This document shows positions 12,732 to 24,399 of a stretch of 64,000 nucleotides of DNA, one piece after another. A model generated the notes under the pieces. It did no database searches. It was not told the DNA's origin and was given only the letters and a program-made list of their open reading frames with translations. The translations under genes and the position numbers were made by a program. This stretch comes from Anisodus tanguticus. Taxonomy: Eukaryota > Streptophyta > Magnoliopsida > Solanales > Solanaceae. The DNA lies in the NCBI GenBank assembly GCA_034509755.1, contig CM067547.1, positions 46,774,859 through 46,838,858 of the forward strand, written 5' to 3'. How positions within the stretch are numbered: position 1 is the first letter of the stretch; every line of letters begins with the position of its first letter.

Positions 12732-13910
12732 ATACTCGTGCTTCAAACTTGTTGAGCATTGTTCATTTGATTTATTCCTGCAAGGGACCCACGGTCAATG
12801 GTTAGTAATGTCATTATTAAAATTTATAATGAATGGGGCTAACAATATTTGAGAACTTTATGTAACTATACAATGTTAAAAACTATATTACATATTTTTA
12901 GCATATAAAAATTAATATTTCAATAGTAGCCGTACTTTCAAAATAATTAAATTCCCTTTTTTTCTCATCCAATTAACCCTTAAAAGATGCTAGTAACGGC
13001 TGCATTGAAAAGACAAATTTCCTTCTTTAATGTCTTCCTTTTATGTTAGATTTTTTTTTGTCTTTTCCTAGTGTCGTTCTCTTATTTTCCTTTTATACAA
13101 ACATAGTTTTTTATTTATTTTCTTTTTGGAATTCAAAAGTAAATATTACAAACTGGATTGTTGTTCTGGTATATTTTTCTATTTCAATGATGTATGTGAT
13201 AAATAATATATTAGCGCTATGTATTAAATATACTGTACATATCTAATAGTATATATAATTATTAGTTTTAGCTACATGTATTATATTCTGTGTATATAAT
13301 TCATATATTTGATATATTAAAAGTATAAACAAAATATATGACATACTGATGCAATATTTACATTATATAAAATTGTCACAATATTATATACTTGAACTAT
13401 ACTAATATATACATGTTGATGAAATATTTACATTATATAAAATAGTCACAATATAATATATTTGAAATATATTAATAATATTTTATTTTTAAAAGCTATC
13501 AGCATAAAAATAAAATTCGAAGAAACAATATCAGAATTTCCTTGGTGGAAACCTCATTAAAGAGAGACTTTTTTTATTATTATTAAAGAGGTGAGTCTTT
13601 GAGACTCTTTGAGATAGTTCTTTTTCATAAGAAATATTTATGGGGAGGAGAGAAAATTGTGGAAGAGAGAAAAGAGCAAGTGTAGTAAAAATGTATTGAA
13701 TGGAATAGATTTCTTAATTAATGGGAAGGGTTACTAATGTTTAAATGCATTTATTATTGTATTTATTTTTTTCTTTTTAAAATGTCATATTTGTTATAAA
13801 ATGTGTTATATTTGTTACTTTTAAAAAGATATGTAACATAGTATCACCATAACCCTAAGAAAATGAGATTGAGTTTGTGTGTGTAAACTATCCTATTATT
13901 GTTGTATATA
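12732..13910. other. AT-rich sequence without recognisable gene
   Basis: No domain or convincing open frame. The 67-codon frame at 13043-13246 is low-complexity and hydrophobic by chance. The stretch contains the local duplication listed separately. Confidence 0.5.
13348..13487. repeat. Two-copy tandem duplication, about 70 bp unit
   Basis: The segment GATGCAATATTTACATTATA at 13348 recurs as GATGAAATATTTACATTATA at 13418. Homology runs through each copy, including the following TCACAATAT motif. It is AT-rich and has no known function. Confidence 0.75.
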
Positions 13911-13918
13911 ATTCATAC

Positions 13919-15977
13919 TAAGGTTGGCCAATGGGTCGGGTCGGGTCGGCCCAATACCGACCGGTCCCGCCCCGATTCCCCAAAAAAATTCGGTGTCAGA
14001 GTTCGAACTCGGTATGGGACCTGGGCTCGTCCCGCCCGTCCCGATCCTGATTCGCCCTGTCCAACCCGCCCCGGTCCCCCCCCCCCTCCCCCTTTAAAAA
14101 ATAGTCGTTGCAACAATGGTCAAATTTCAATTTTGACTGTTGTGCAACGGCTATAACGGCCATTTTTTACCCCCTACCCCCTTAATATTTATTTTTAACT
14201 TCTATTCCCCCTAGTATGAGTCGAGTCCCCACACAACGAAAATTAAAATCAGTTGCATGAGATGTTTTTGATAGGGACCAAGAGAATTAAGTAGTTAGAT
14301 GTAAAATTTGTAAAAATACTTATAAATTTAAAACCGGAAAAGTTCAAAGTGGACTGGAGGTTTATTGAGACATGTACAAGGCGAGCACATAGTTAGGTGA
14401 AATCAATACTAGGCTAAAAAAATCTAGTGTGTCAGCTGAGGTTTATTGTGGATTACCTTATAGAAAAATTCCTGAAGAAGTAGCGACTAGGTGGAATTCT
14501 CTATATGAACAACTACTTGTTGCTTACGATTATAGAAGACTTGTAACTTTATTATTTAACGCACATAATAAAAATCCAAGGGATATGCTTGTAGATAATG
14601 ATGGGGGGAAAAATTTAGAACTTATTGGATTTTAAGAGAAATTTTTTCAAGCTACTAAAGAATTTTCTGGTATTTATTATCGTACTATTTCAACTATGCT
14701 ATTTTATATAGCTCTAATATTTTTGTTACTTAATAAATATATGCAAAAACAAACTTATAAGGCATCTATTGAAAAAATATTTAAAAAAATACTTTTTTCC
14801 TATTCCCACTATTTATATTATTAGTGTTGTATTAAATCTGACTATTAAAGTAGATTGTTGTAAAACATTTGTTGAAATGATTTATGATTGTATAGAAGTA
14901 CTTCCAATAGAACCAACTGAAGAACCAACTCATAAACCAACTAAATAAGAAGTTATGTCTCGCATGCACAATGAATGCAAAAAATATATATGTATTACCA
15001 ACAAGAAAGTGCAAATAATCAACCGACTTCTGTACCATCTTCTACTACTTCGCTGCAACCTTATAAAAAACATGTGGTTTATGCTGCTAGTATTCAAGGT
15101 CTTAGAAATAAAATGTTTGGTGGTTCAACTTCTTCACAAGTTAGCGAATTTGATGTTTATATTTTGTAGGGTGTTGTATCGTACGAATTAATTGCCAATG
15201 ATGAAGGATATGAAGACTTGCTAAAATACTGGAGGGACAATGAGAAGACATTTCCGACACTAACAAAGATGGCCCGAGATGTGTTGAACATTCAACCGTC
15301 ATCAACAGCGTCTGAAAGCGTTTTTTCTGCGGGAAGATTTCAAATAGGAGAGCACAGACATTCATTGACGGGAGACACATTGGAGATTGCAGTTCTATTC
15401 ATAGATTGGATTCGAGCGGAGCGTAGAAGGTGTTGTCAACCGGAGATCAACAAAGAAGAAGACTACAACTACAACGAAATCTTGTCTGAGGGAACAGGAA
15501 ACGAGGTCGAACAATTTGACCAACAACTTTTAATTCCAACCGAAGATCCTCAAGATATTGTGAAGAAATTAGAAAAAATATAGCTAACTATGTAATTTTT
15601 TTAATTACAGTTTTACTATGCGATTTGCAACTTTTGAACAATACGATAAAGTTGCAATTTTGAAATTGTATTACAAAAAAAATCATATTTCTATTAAATA
15701 ATATAAGAGGCACAAAAACAGTCTTGAGATGTTTTTATTACACTATCTTGTTCAATTATTGAAGTATTTATATATATATATATTTTTTAAAATTAAGAGT
15801 CTAAAAGAAAAACTTAAATCCCCCTACCGACCCGACCCCGTCCCCCAACACCGGTTCCCTTTTCGGAGGGATGTGGGACGGGGCGGGACATCGATCTGTC
15901 CCACTAATCCCGCCGAAGCCCGGTCCCGACCCTTCCCCGTCCCGCAGAGTCCCGCCCCGACCCACTGGCCACCCCTA
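13919..15977 (+). mobile_element. Internally deleted hAT element (hAT-2), same family as hAT-1
   Basis: A 2059-bp element with ends TAAGGTTGGCCAATGGG (left) and reverse-complement TAGGGGTGGCCAGTGGG (right). It is flanked by the exact 8-bp duplication ATTCATAC at 13911-13918 and 15978-15985. GC-rich CGGGTCGGG-type subterminal arrays are present at both ends. The interior carries 5' and 3' pieces of a transposase closely like that of hAT-1, with the middle removed. It is probably a former substrate of a transposase supplied in trans. Confidence 0.93.
14217..15583 (+). pseudogene. hAT transposase remnant with central deletion
   Basis: From 14217 a short N-terminus leads into a BED finger remnant (RCKICKNTYKFKTG, then RHVQGEH) with in-frame stops. 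At about 14440 it jumps to the PYRKIPEEVATRWNSLYEQ segment, which in hAT-1 lies some 200 or more residues later. The region between, including the catalytic part that hAT-1 carries around TITLDNAS, is gone. The C-terminal dimerisation domain is intact as an open frame at 15218-15583 (KYWRDNEKTFPTL, TASESVFS, HSLTGDTLEI). Several stops and frameshifts separate the pieces. It cannot encode an active transposase. Confidence 0.87.
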
Positions 15978-15985
15978 ATTCATAC

Positions 15986-17342
15986 TAACTGATCTGATGG
16001 ATAAAAATCTCTTATATTTTGAGCCCACGAAAAATTATCCAAATTCATTAGTCAAAATATGTTCAGGTTCATCCCTTTTGGAATTAATTTTGTCTTTAAT
16101 TCAGATTTGTAACCTATAAACATTAGGAGAGTTAATCCGCCTTTATTATTCCTTGACCTATATATTGACACATTGTTTTCCTTGAGAAATATGTTGAAAA
16201 GAAATATTCTTCTTCCTACTTTCTGAGTTGATGGTTTCTCTACCGATCTAAAATCTTTGTTAGTTTCTATTTTTAATTTTACACTAGAAGAATTTGTTGA
16301 ATTTTGAGAAATATATTTATACCGGATGAAATATGCTTAAGAACAGTGTTATAAACATGCTTTAAGCTAAGTAAAAGTAATTTTTAATATTTTAAATAAA
16401 ATATTCCGCCTAGAAATTCACATCTTTAACACAGATAAGTTTATAATATGCTGATTTTGATGGAGCAAATAACCTTTTTCTGTTTGTTTTGTACTACAAT
16501 AATAAAATTTATATATACACATAAAATAAGTAAATTGCATTTTTTAAATTCACTAATTCTAAATCCCGAATTAGCCCAAGCTAAATTTTTCTTGTTTCTT
16601 TTCATGTTATTCACGACTGCATGAAAATAAATTTAAACATTAAAACATAAATTACTTTTGTGAACCTCAAATAAATTAAATATTCAAACCATTTTAAATG
16701 ATCTGAATCGGACAGATAATCATAAATTTTATCCATCCCTAATTACGATTAATTTCATGGATTTCTACTACTTCTCAGTAACCACTAACTCGGGTGCTCC
16801 GTCAACGTTGCATTACATTATACGCTCCCTGTTGGTTTTATTACTATTACAAACTTTCACGCGGCTGTGTCAGCCAAAGCAATACACATTAGTAGTTATT
16901 GAAGTAATAGCAGTTGAAAAATTAAATTTCAGGAAATCATAATATTGAAATCTAACTACAATTTTGTGTTTGAGATACTTATGAAAAATGTTAAAATATA
17001 TATAATATACTATTTATGTAAATATATCAATTTTTTGGAGTACAGTTTGTAGTGTCTGTTTAGAAAGAGAATAGACATTTTTCATCTCTGTATTAAAATC
17101 ATGATTCCAGTCTAATTTCTTGGATCATTGGACTAAAAATAATTTCGCGAATCAAAGGACTATTTTGTTACCTTGCAATAAACAAGAATTTATTTATTGA
17201 ACACGCAGAAAGACATTAGGTGCAATTTCTGGTAATCAAAAGAAAAAGGGAAAGGAAAAATAAACGGATTAACTCAAGAAATATACTCTATAATTCATCC
17301 TATCTTGTATTTATTGCTAAATAGCCCAAAATGTAGGATTTT
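15986..17342. other. AT-rich sequence without recognisable gene
   Basis: About 1.36 kb with no domain, no paired repeat and only one short open frame (16757-16942) that resembles nothing I know. Confidence 0.5.
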
Positions 17343-18927
17343 TGTTGGGTTCAAAACATATAAGTAAAGCACAACGGAAGTTTAAAATTTTATTTCTCAC
17401 CCCAACAATTCCTTCTGGTATGGTTATATGACAATCAAACCTGTAAATTAAACTTAAACAAAATATTTACAGGTTGTTAGAATCTGGAGTCTTTCCTGAA
17501 GGGTGAACACGCGATTCTCCCTTCGATTGTAAGCACTTTGCTACAGTGTATTCCTCTGTCAAGAAAGCCAAGAAATCTTGGCAGAGGTTTGAGAGAGTTT
17601 TATCCTAGACTCTAAATCTAGAATTGTATAATGAAATATTGGGTATTGTAATCAATGGGGTAGTGATGTATATATAGTAAAATTTATGTCAAAATCATAT
17701 TAGGGTTGGGCTCTAAGCATGACCCAAAATTCGAGGTGCAATGGGTCAGTCTGATTGGGCCCACTGCCGGGTCGGCGCCGCGGTGCCTTACGTCCAACAA
17801 CGCTCCTCGTTTTTCGTTAATATATATATATATATATTCAACACATTTAATTAAATCCAAAATTTAATTTTTATTTAATTAAATAATTTCCATCTAATAG
17901 AAATTATCTCATTATTATCAATTTAAATATCTCGATTCCAAATCGAATATTTAATACTTTCTCAATACACCCTTAGATCGAAGAGACAATGGACATAGTG
18001 TGACCATATAGACCTTCATATATTGACACTAATTCAATTAAGGTCCATACGGAAGTCCTAGACTGCGCCGTACGACGAACTCAATATATGAAGTACGTTT
18101 ACATGAATCCAACAAACAAAACCTTTATGTGAGATGATAAATTCCTTTCATTCGCGACACACTCGATCAAGCTTAGGATTTGCCATGTGTCTATCCAAAT
18201 GGCTTGATCACTTTATATTATATTATATATATTAGTCGACAACTAGACCATATTCTAAATATGTCTCTTGCATTGGCCAATGACTTGATCGACCTAATAT
18301 CACTGAGAAGTTGAGTGCTCTCTCGAATATCCAATCGAGGAATGAATCATATTCTTGGCCCAACTACCACCTTAGTTTATATCATAATGCACCCAACACA
18401 AGTCGTATCTTATCCTATAAGGAGTCTAAGCTTAGGACAGTGTCAAAGTACATTACTCTGTAAACAAGGTGCGTATTGACCTTAAGTCAAAGGAACTTTT
18501 TCTCCCACATGCTGATAACACTCTAGACATGTATAACAAATAATTTATCAGCAGGGCATACCAATACTTTCCAAAAGTATACATGTGTCCATCACTAGTA
18601 ACCATTACTAGTAGCAGGTGAGACATACTACATTCTCCAAGAATTTGATGCAGATCATATGTCGACTTACAACATATCATCGATATCTCATTCTCGATGA
18701 TCATTAGTCGAGGCTATTTTGAGAGTTATGATCTATCATCAATATCTCACTCTATTAATGACAACGTAAGCTCAAATGATGCACATTAATGAATAATTAT
18801 AAATAATTAAATAATAATTCAATAATTGTAAATGCCATAAATATATTAATCTTATTAATAATACGAATGTGTTCAAGTACGTTTTGTCCCTAATAATGAT
18901 TGTCTCTAGTACATACATACTTTCACA
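17343..18927 (-). mobile_element. Copia LTR, Angela-like, antisense (solo or truncated)
   Basis: Read on the minus strand this starts TGTGAAAGTATG, continues with the ACTAGAGACAATCATTATTAG motif and ends in AACCCAACA. That start, body and end pattern is that of Angela-type copia LTRs (usual start TGTTGGAAATATG, usual end CCCAACA). The length of 1585 bp also fits. No internal region is attached on either side. The flanking pentamers (ATTTT left, AAAAC right) do not match, so it may be truncated rather than a clean solo LTR. Confidence 0.55.
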
Positions 18928-18976
18928 AAAACCCAGCATTATATCATAATCTTGGTTTGGAATTTGTTCATCAACA

Positions 18977-19236
18977 ATGGCGACTTCAACCCTAAATCCT
19001 AATGCTCCAATGGAGTACCGTCAAGTTGAGGACTTCTCCAACCACTCCTCTCCTTGGTTCTGCCATTACTGGCTTCGTGAATGCTTCTCCGATCCTCATC
19101 GATTTCAAGCGTAAGTACCTAAAACATTAAATTAACTTAATAGATTCTAATTGGTATTTTTGTTAGTGTGTTTTTAGAAGATGAGAATAAAAAGGAGTTG
19201 ATCACTTTGGGGGTGTTGAAAATCGTGAAGCCCTAG
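18977..19236 (+). CDS. ERD15-like (PAM2-motif) gene fragment, probable two exons
   Basis: From the ATG at 18977 the frame reads MATSTLNPNAPMEYRQVEDF and continues with a W...YWL segment. STLNPNAP followed by YRQVEDFS and a tryptophan/YWL region is the N-terminal pattern of the plant ERD15/CID family. The PAM2 motif there binds the MLLE domain of poly(A)-binding protein, and the family acts in stress responses. The frame hits TAA right at a strong donor-like site (C|GTAAGTACC at 19111). Splicing to an AG at 19166 would add about 22 codons ending at TAG 19234-19236, giving about 67 residues. That intron is only 56 bp, short for a plant, so the splice is uncertain. ERD15 proteins are usually over 100 residues. 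Likely a truncated or captured copy beside a copia element. Confidence 0.5.
19111..19166 (+). other. Possible 56-bp intron in the ERD15-like fragment
   Basis: Starts GTAAGT and ends TTGTTAG, is AT-rich, and contains TTCTAAT as a possible branch site. Using the next AG (19176) would instead bring an immediate stop codon. Confidence 0.35.
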
Positions 19237-19618
19237 GCATATTCAACAGCCAAGATAGAGTGAATCACAACTCGGAAGCACCTGACTCATTGAGTTAGCT
19301 AGCCACTTAGTGCCTCTAACTTTTTTTTTAATCGTTAATAGCTTGTTTTAACTTTCAGTGAACCTTTTTGAGGCTCATTTTCGCATCAAAACTTGTTTTT
19401 ATATCTTGCACTTTGTATCTTGCTTTTCCAATAAATGGCAGAACAGTAAAAAAAATAGGGAGCATGTCACTAGAACAAATATTGTGATTAGTTACATTAC
19501 ATTTTAATCAGATTTTGGTTGATCTATCGAGATTTAGAATGTAAAAGTGTTGGAAATTTGTCTTTGGTGGGGAGGTGCGTCCACCCATATTTAATGAATT
19601 AAACACTAGGGTTCCGCA
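19237..19618. other. Unassigned sequence between ERD15-like fragment and Ale-like copia
   Basis: About 380 bases with no open frame or motif I can name. It could hold 3' sequence of the ERD15-like fragment. Confidence 0.4.
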
Positions 19619-19889
19619 TGTTGGAGGCTGAAAGAAATAATCCCCTTGATTATTTTCATTGATTGAATAGGTATATATACAAGTTACATCTTTCCATAAT
19701 ACTACAAATCCTTTTCCTATTCTACTTCTAAATCCTTATTCTACCATAATTCTAACTATACAATTATGGTAGGTGTATAACACTAATTAAGGTATCCTTT
19801 TTATTACAATATACTACAAATATATATACCATATATACACCTATTATTTTCGGCCGAGAGGCCAAGAGGCCCAACTCGGTCCGTTTAAC
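19619..19889 (-). mobile_element. 3' LTR of the Ale-like copia element
   Basis: Read on minus it begins TGTTAAACGGACCG directly after a purine run (GCGGGGG) and ends CCTCCAACA, giving 271 bp. The run TGTAGTATATTGTAATAAAA inside it recurs at the far end of the element near 24270-24300, which identifies the remains of the other LTR. Confidence 0.8.
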
Positions 19890-19904
19890 ACACCCCCGCA
19901 AGTC

Positions 19905-21400
19905 ATAGCGGGCGATTTTCGAACGCCGAGATCGTCCCTAAAATCTTCAAAGAGAACCGCCTGGTAGACCCTTTGTAAAGATGTCTCGCAATTTGATAAC
20001 GAGACGGGACATGGCATACGCGAACTTGACCCTTTGCAACCTTTTCCTGGGACAAAGTGAATGTCCATTTCGATATGCTTGGTGCGTTGGTGTTGAACGG
20101 GGTTACCTGAGAGGTAGATGGCACTAATGTTATCGCAATATACCAAGGTTGCCTTCTGAATGGGACAATGAAGCTCCAAAAGCAAATTACGTAGCCAACA
20201 GACTCGGAGACCACATTCGCTACCCTCGATATTTCCGCCTCGCACCGGAGCGTGACAGAGTTGCTTGACGTTTTGCCGACCATGAGACCAAGTTGTTGCC
20301 AAGGAACATACAGTAGCCGGAAGTCGACCGTCTGGTGTCGGGACAACCGCCCCAATCAGCATCCGTGTAAGAGACAAGTGTGGATGTAGATGAAGGATAC
20401 AAGTGCAACCCATAGTCCAAAGTTGTCCCCCGAATATACCGAATGATGCGTTTGATTGCATTCATGTGCTCAACCCCGGGATCATGCATGAATAAACACA
20501 CTATTTGAACCGCATATGTAATATCCGGTCCGGTAAAGGTAAGACACCGAGGGCCCCCGCAAGATCGCGATAGCGGGTCGGTCCTCGTATGGTGCACCGC
20601 CGCGGCACTCGGCTTTGGGTTTGCATCAACCGGTGTGGAAGTGGACTTACAGGATGACATCCCCGCCCTCTCGATGATCTCAAAGATACTTCCGTTGAGA
20701 TAGAAATAAGCCACATGAATGACGCTTGACGGCAATCCCCAAAAAATAACTCAACGGCCCCAAGTCCTTCATAGCAAACTCGTAATCGAGCATGGTCATG
20801 ATAGATTGGCGCAAGGCATCGGAAGAGGCGATCAAGATGATATCATCCACATACAAAAGTAATGTAGGCCAAAGAAGAACCACGGCGGTAGATGAACAAG
20901 GAATTGTCCGACCGGCTATGAGTGAATCCAATAGTTGAAACAAAGTCAAGCAAACCTCGTGTACCAGTGCCCTCGGAGACCGGTTAAGCCCATATAAGGA
21001 CTTCTTCAACAAACATACATGATGAGGACGGTTTGGATCCCCGAAACCCAAAGGTCGATGCATATAGACCGTTTCCTTGAGATCACCGTGTAGGAAAGCA
21101 TTTTTGACATCCAACCGATGAATTGGCCAAGTCTTTGATAGAGCCAAGCTAAGCACGGTGCGAATGGTAGCCGGTTTGACCACCGGACTAAACGTCTCCC
21201 CACAATCAATTCCAACTCGCCGAGTCTTACCATCACCAACAAGTCGTGCCTTATGTCGAGCAAAGGACCCATCCGAATTCTCCTTATGAGCAAAAATCCA
21301 CATAGACCGATAATATTAATACCATATGGACGGGCACCAACTCCCACGTCTTATTATCAATAAGAGCATTATATTCATCAGTCATAGCAATTTTCCAATT
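19905..21400 (-). pseudogene. Copia reverse transcriptase and RNase H, broken
   Basis: The frame from 21303 down carries RVT_2 landmarks: FARHKARLVGDG, TFSPVVKPATIRTVLSLA, LDVKNAFLHGDL and the catalytic LYVDDIILIA (plus-strand 20842-20853). A frame change near 20700 leads to PDITYAVQ, IIRYIRGTT and the RNase H opening YTDADWGGCPDTRRSTSGYC. A further change near 20230-20460 leads to LVYCDNISAIYLSGNPVQHQ and RTKHIEMDIHFV. Polymerase and RNase H motifs are well kept, but frameshifts make the polyprotein dead. Confidence 0.88.
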
Positions 21401-21408
21401 AGGGTCAT

Positions 21409-22760
21409 TTAATGCGGACACAGGATTGCGGGGCAAGGGGGATTTAGGGACATCAGAATGTAAATTAAAATGTCTTTTAGGTGTAAAAATACCCCGCTGA
21501 CTCCGAGTGACCGGTCTATGACTCGATGAAGAATTGAGGGAATTTTGGGAATTTTCTCGGGCTCGGGACGGATCGGCCGGCAGCGGTGGCCCGCCGGCCC
21601 AAATCGCAGTAAAGGCCGGACTCGGTTGGACCGGTTCAGATTGGTCGGGCAGCCCAATTGCCGGAACTGTTCCAAAGCGGCGAAACCGCCGGATGTGGCG
21701 TTATTTGGGGGCCGGCGGGCGTGGGCCCGCCGGAGGATTTTGGGTACGGGAGATGTCCGAAAAATTCGAATAATATATGGGGATATTTGGTCATCCAAAA
21801 AATTATATGACTTAGGTTCGGGAGTATGAACTTTCGTAAATGGGAATTGAGTTTCATCAAAAATGACATGGCGATTGATTATGATTTTCTTGGAGGATAA
21901 ATCAAAACACTTATAACCACGATGATTTGACGGATAACCCAAAAACACACACTGGGTAGACCGAGCCTCGAAGTTTGTTAATTGTGGTGGATGGGAATAA
22001 CGGATAACACAAGCACCCAAAAATCCGAAGATGAGAATAAGATGGGTTCTTATTATATAGTATTTTTAGGGGGAAGAATATGTCGACCCTTAGAAGGAAT
22101 TATGTTAAGAAGATATGTGGCCATTTGTAGAGCATGATGCCAAAAATATGGAGGTATGGAGGCATGTAACAGGAGAGTTCGGACAATGTTATTTATGGAA
22201 CGAATTTTGCGTTCGGCTTTCCCATTTTGTGAAGATGTATGAGGACATGAAAAACGAAAATTTATCCCATGAGTAGCACAAAACTCCCGAAACTCCCTAT
22301 TGTCATATTCTTTCCCATTATCACATTGAATATTTTTTATTTCTCTTTCGAATTGAGTACGAATGAACGCTCTAAATTTTATGAAGACGGAAAACACTTG
22401 TGATTTATTCGCAATTGGAAACGTCCACAAAAATCTAGAATAATCATCTAAAAAGAGAACATAATAACGATGACCCATTGAACTAAGAACAGGAGATGTC
22501 CATAAGTCGCTATGAATAATGTCAAATGGCATAGAAGTATGAGAATTGGAGTCTACAAAGGGCAACTTAACAATTTTTCCTAATGAACAAGACCGACAAA
22601 TTGGAGTACTATTTGTACCCTTACAAGAAATAAAGCTATTTTTATCTAAAGTCGATAAAATAGAAGATCCCGGATGACCCGACGAGCATGCCATATGGAA
22701 GGAGAGATGGTCGCAAAAGTCACGATGGCAAGGTGGACTCGATGGATCGAAACCGGGCAT
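21409..22760 (-). pseudogene. Copia integrase, broken
   Basis: The open frame 22053-22760 holds the integrase zinc region (HPGS...C..C) and the DDE core: Asp in IIHSDLWTS, Asp in IQCDNGKEYDN and Glu in NGKAERKIRS. The next frame, 21409-22020, continues with the C-terminal HPPQLTNFEARSTQCVFLGY segment typical of copia integrases just before RT. The part after about residue 70 of that frame is diverged and GC-rich. The three catalytic acids are all visible, but the gene is split by a frameshift at about 22020-22053. Confidence 0.85.
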
Positions 22761-23065
22761 GATAGGATACGTATCCCCCTACTATCACACTTCATGAGAT
22801 GACTCCCCGTCTTGAAATCCTTCACAGAGAAACCGAAAGGATCAAATTCAACAGAAATTAATTGTCATTTGTGAATTTTCGGACGTACACTAAATTTTTA
22901 ATCAATTTAGGAGCATGCAAAGTATTTTTCAAGAGGAGTGGTGGATTAGGAGGAGACAATGTTTTCTCGACCATACCCTAGAATTGGAATAGAACCGCCA
23001 TTACCAACAATTATCCCCGAGGGGTGCTCAAATTGGAATAAGATGAGAGAGTACCGATTCGGAAG
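22761..23065 (-). pseudogene. Protease/pre-integrase remnant of the Ale-like copia
   Basis: A 300-base stretch between the gag/protease frame and integrase, where protease C-terminus and pre-integrase should lie. It contains stops in all minus frames and I can read no continuous motif. Confidence 0.4.
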
Positions 23066-24200
23066 TCATGTGAGTAGTGGCCCCGTGTCCATGTACCAAT
23101 TTGGGTCCGGTTGAGTCAACCCCAACGTGTGCATCGCGCCTCGATATCGGCCTCCGAGTGGGGCCGCCGCATGACGGGCTTGCGGAGGACGGGGCCCAAG
23201 GACGCCCGGCCGTGCCGGAACCGGGTCGTTACCGCCGCGGGGGCCGTTGTCGGGCCACCGGCCGCCGGGCCACCAATGCCGGGTATTGGGCTCGTTGGCC
23301 GGCGGCCACCCCACCGGCCGGGAAGAATCGCCGGAGGGTGCGGGTGCCACCGCCACCGGCCCCACCGCCGGGCCCACGGTGGTGGTGGCCCACCGTACCC
23401 CGAACGGGACCCACCGCCGCTTGTTGCTCACCGGAACCGCCACCGTAACCACCTCGTTTGCCCCCGCGGTTTTTGTTATTTTTGCGATTATTCTTGCCGC
23501 CACCATTATTATGGTTTTGGCCCGAATTATTAACAAAACCCGAAGAACTAGGAGAGGATGCCACCATGACAACCGGGCTTGCTCCGTAGCCGCCTTTTTA
23601 TCCAAACCGGCTTCTTCCAACGTCGCATGGAGCGGGCTTGATGAAAGTCGGGAAGAGGGTTGCTTTGGCGAAGGAGAGTTCCAACACCATTATAGGCCTC
23701 CGAAAGCCCGGCAACCAACCGTAGAACTAGACGATTATTTGTCACCGGTGCGCCAACATTACGGAGTTGATCCGCCAATTCCTTTAGTTTCTTGCAATAT
23801 GCGTAAACGTTCGGAAATACGTCCATTCGAACGAGAGAGAATTCCGCTCGAGTGTGACGATACGGGAATGTTGGTTGTCTTGGAATATGTCACGCAATCT
23901 ATTCCATGCAGCCATAGCCGTGGTATCGGGCTCCATAATCGTCTCGTAGAAGGTCCACCGAAATAGTGGCGTATATCCACCGAAGAACGGTAGCATCAAG
24001 TGTAATCCACACCTCGGGATCCTCCGCAGAAGGGGTCTAGCGGGAGGAATTATGTGATGAAGAACTTGATAAGAGATAGCGTGAATTTTAAACAACTCCG
24101 CCCACGTTGCATATTGAACGTTTTCCATCTCAAGGACAATAGGGACACCGAGCTTGATATTGGAAACCGTGAGGGCAGGGTGAAAATTGTTCTTAGACAT
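23066..24200 (-). pseudogene. Copia Gag and start of protease, broken
   Basis: It begins with ATG at 24200 (MSKNNFHPALTVSNIK...YATWAELFKIHA), the standard Ale-type Gag start. It continues in another frame with MAAWNRLRDIFQDNQHSR and in a third (23548-23826) with the LKELADQLRNVGAPV and VLRLVAGLSEAY segments. A glycine/asparagine-rich tail follows at about 23300-23560. The protease signature is suggested by PNWYMDTG at about 23070-23110, with Asp-Thr-Gly as the active site. The tail is very GC-rich, unlike its surroundings, which yields several long but meaningless open frames on the opposite strand. Confidence 0.82.
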
Positions 24201-24302
24201 ATTTGAAAGAACAAAGAAGGAGGATAAATTTAAGAGAGGTTTTTTTGAGAGCGGAAGACGTAGGTGCTAATTGTATCCTTTTTATTACAATATACTACAA
24301 AT

Positions 24303-24374
24303 ATGGATAATTTACTAAGTGAGTAGATGTGTTTAACGTAGCTTTGGCATGGATAATTTACTAAGTGAGTAGAT
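24303..24374. repeat. 26-bp direct repeat at the truncated end of the Ale-like element
   Basis: ATGGATAATTTACTAAGTGA plus six more bases occurs at 24303-24328 and again at 24349-24374, 46 bases apart. It lies exactly where the element's 5' LTR breaks off. Confidence 0.85.
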
Positions 24375-24399
24375 CGTCAAATTTCATTGAGAAATGAAA

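Larger units (their letters stand above)
19619..24290 (-). mobile_element. Ty1/copia element, Ale/Retrofit-like, antisense, 5' LTR deleted
   Basis: Domain order on the minus strand is gag (24200 down to about 23500), protease, integrase, reverse transcriptase, RNase H, then the 3' LTR at 19619-19889. The short LTR and the gag start SKNNFHPALTVSNIK match the Ale/Retrofit group (inference from domain style). Only a stub of the 5' LTR remains at about 24267-24303, recognisable because it repeats the motif at 19795-19822. The PBS is missing. Each ORF is broken by stops or frameshifts. Confidence 0.88.

Noticed and set aside
13899..14156. Pro/Arg-rich open frames at the left end of hAT-2
   Set aside because: They translate the terminal GC-rich subterminal repeats; the real coding remnant starts at about 14217.
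23077..23966. Long plus-strand open frames, up to 239 codons
   Set aside because: They are opposite-strand shadows of the GC-rich glycine-rich Gag tail of the antisense copia element.
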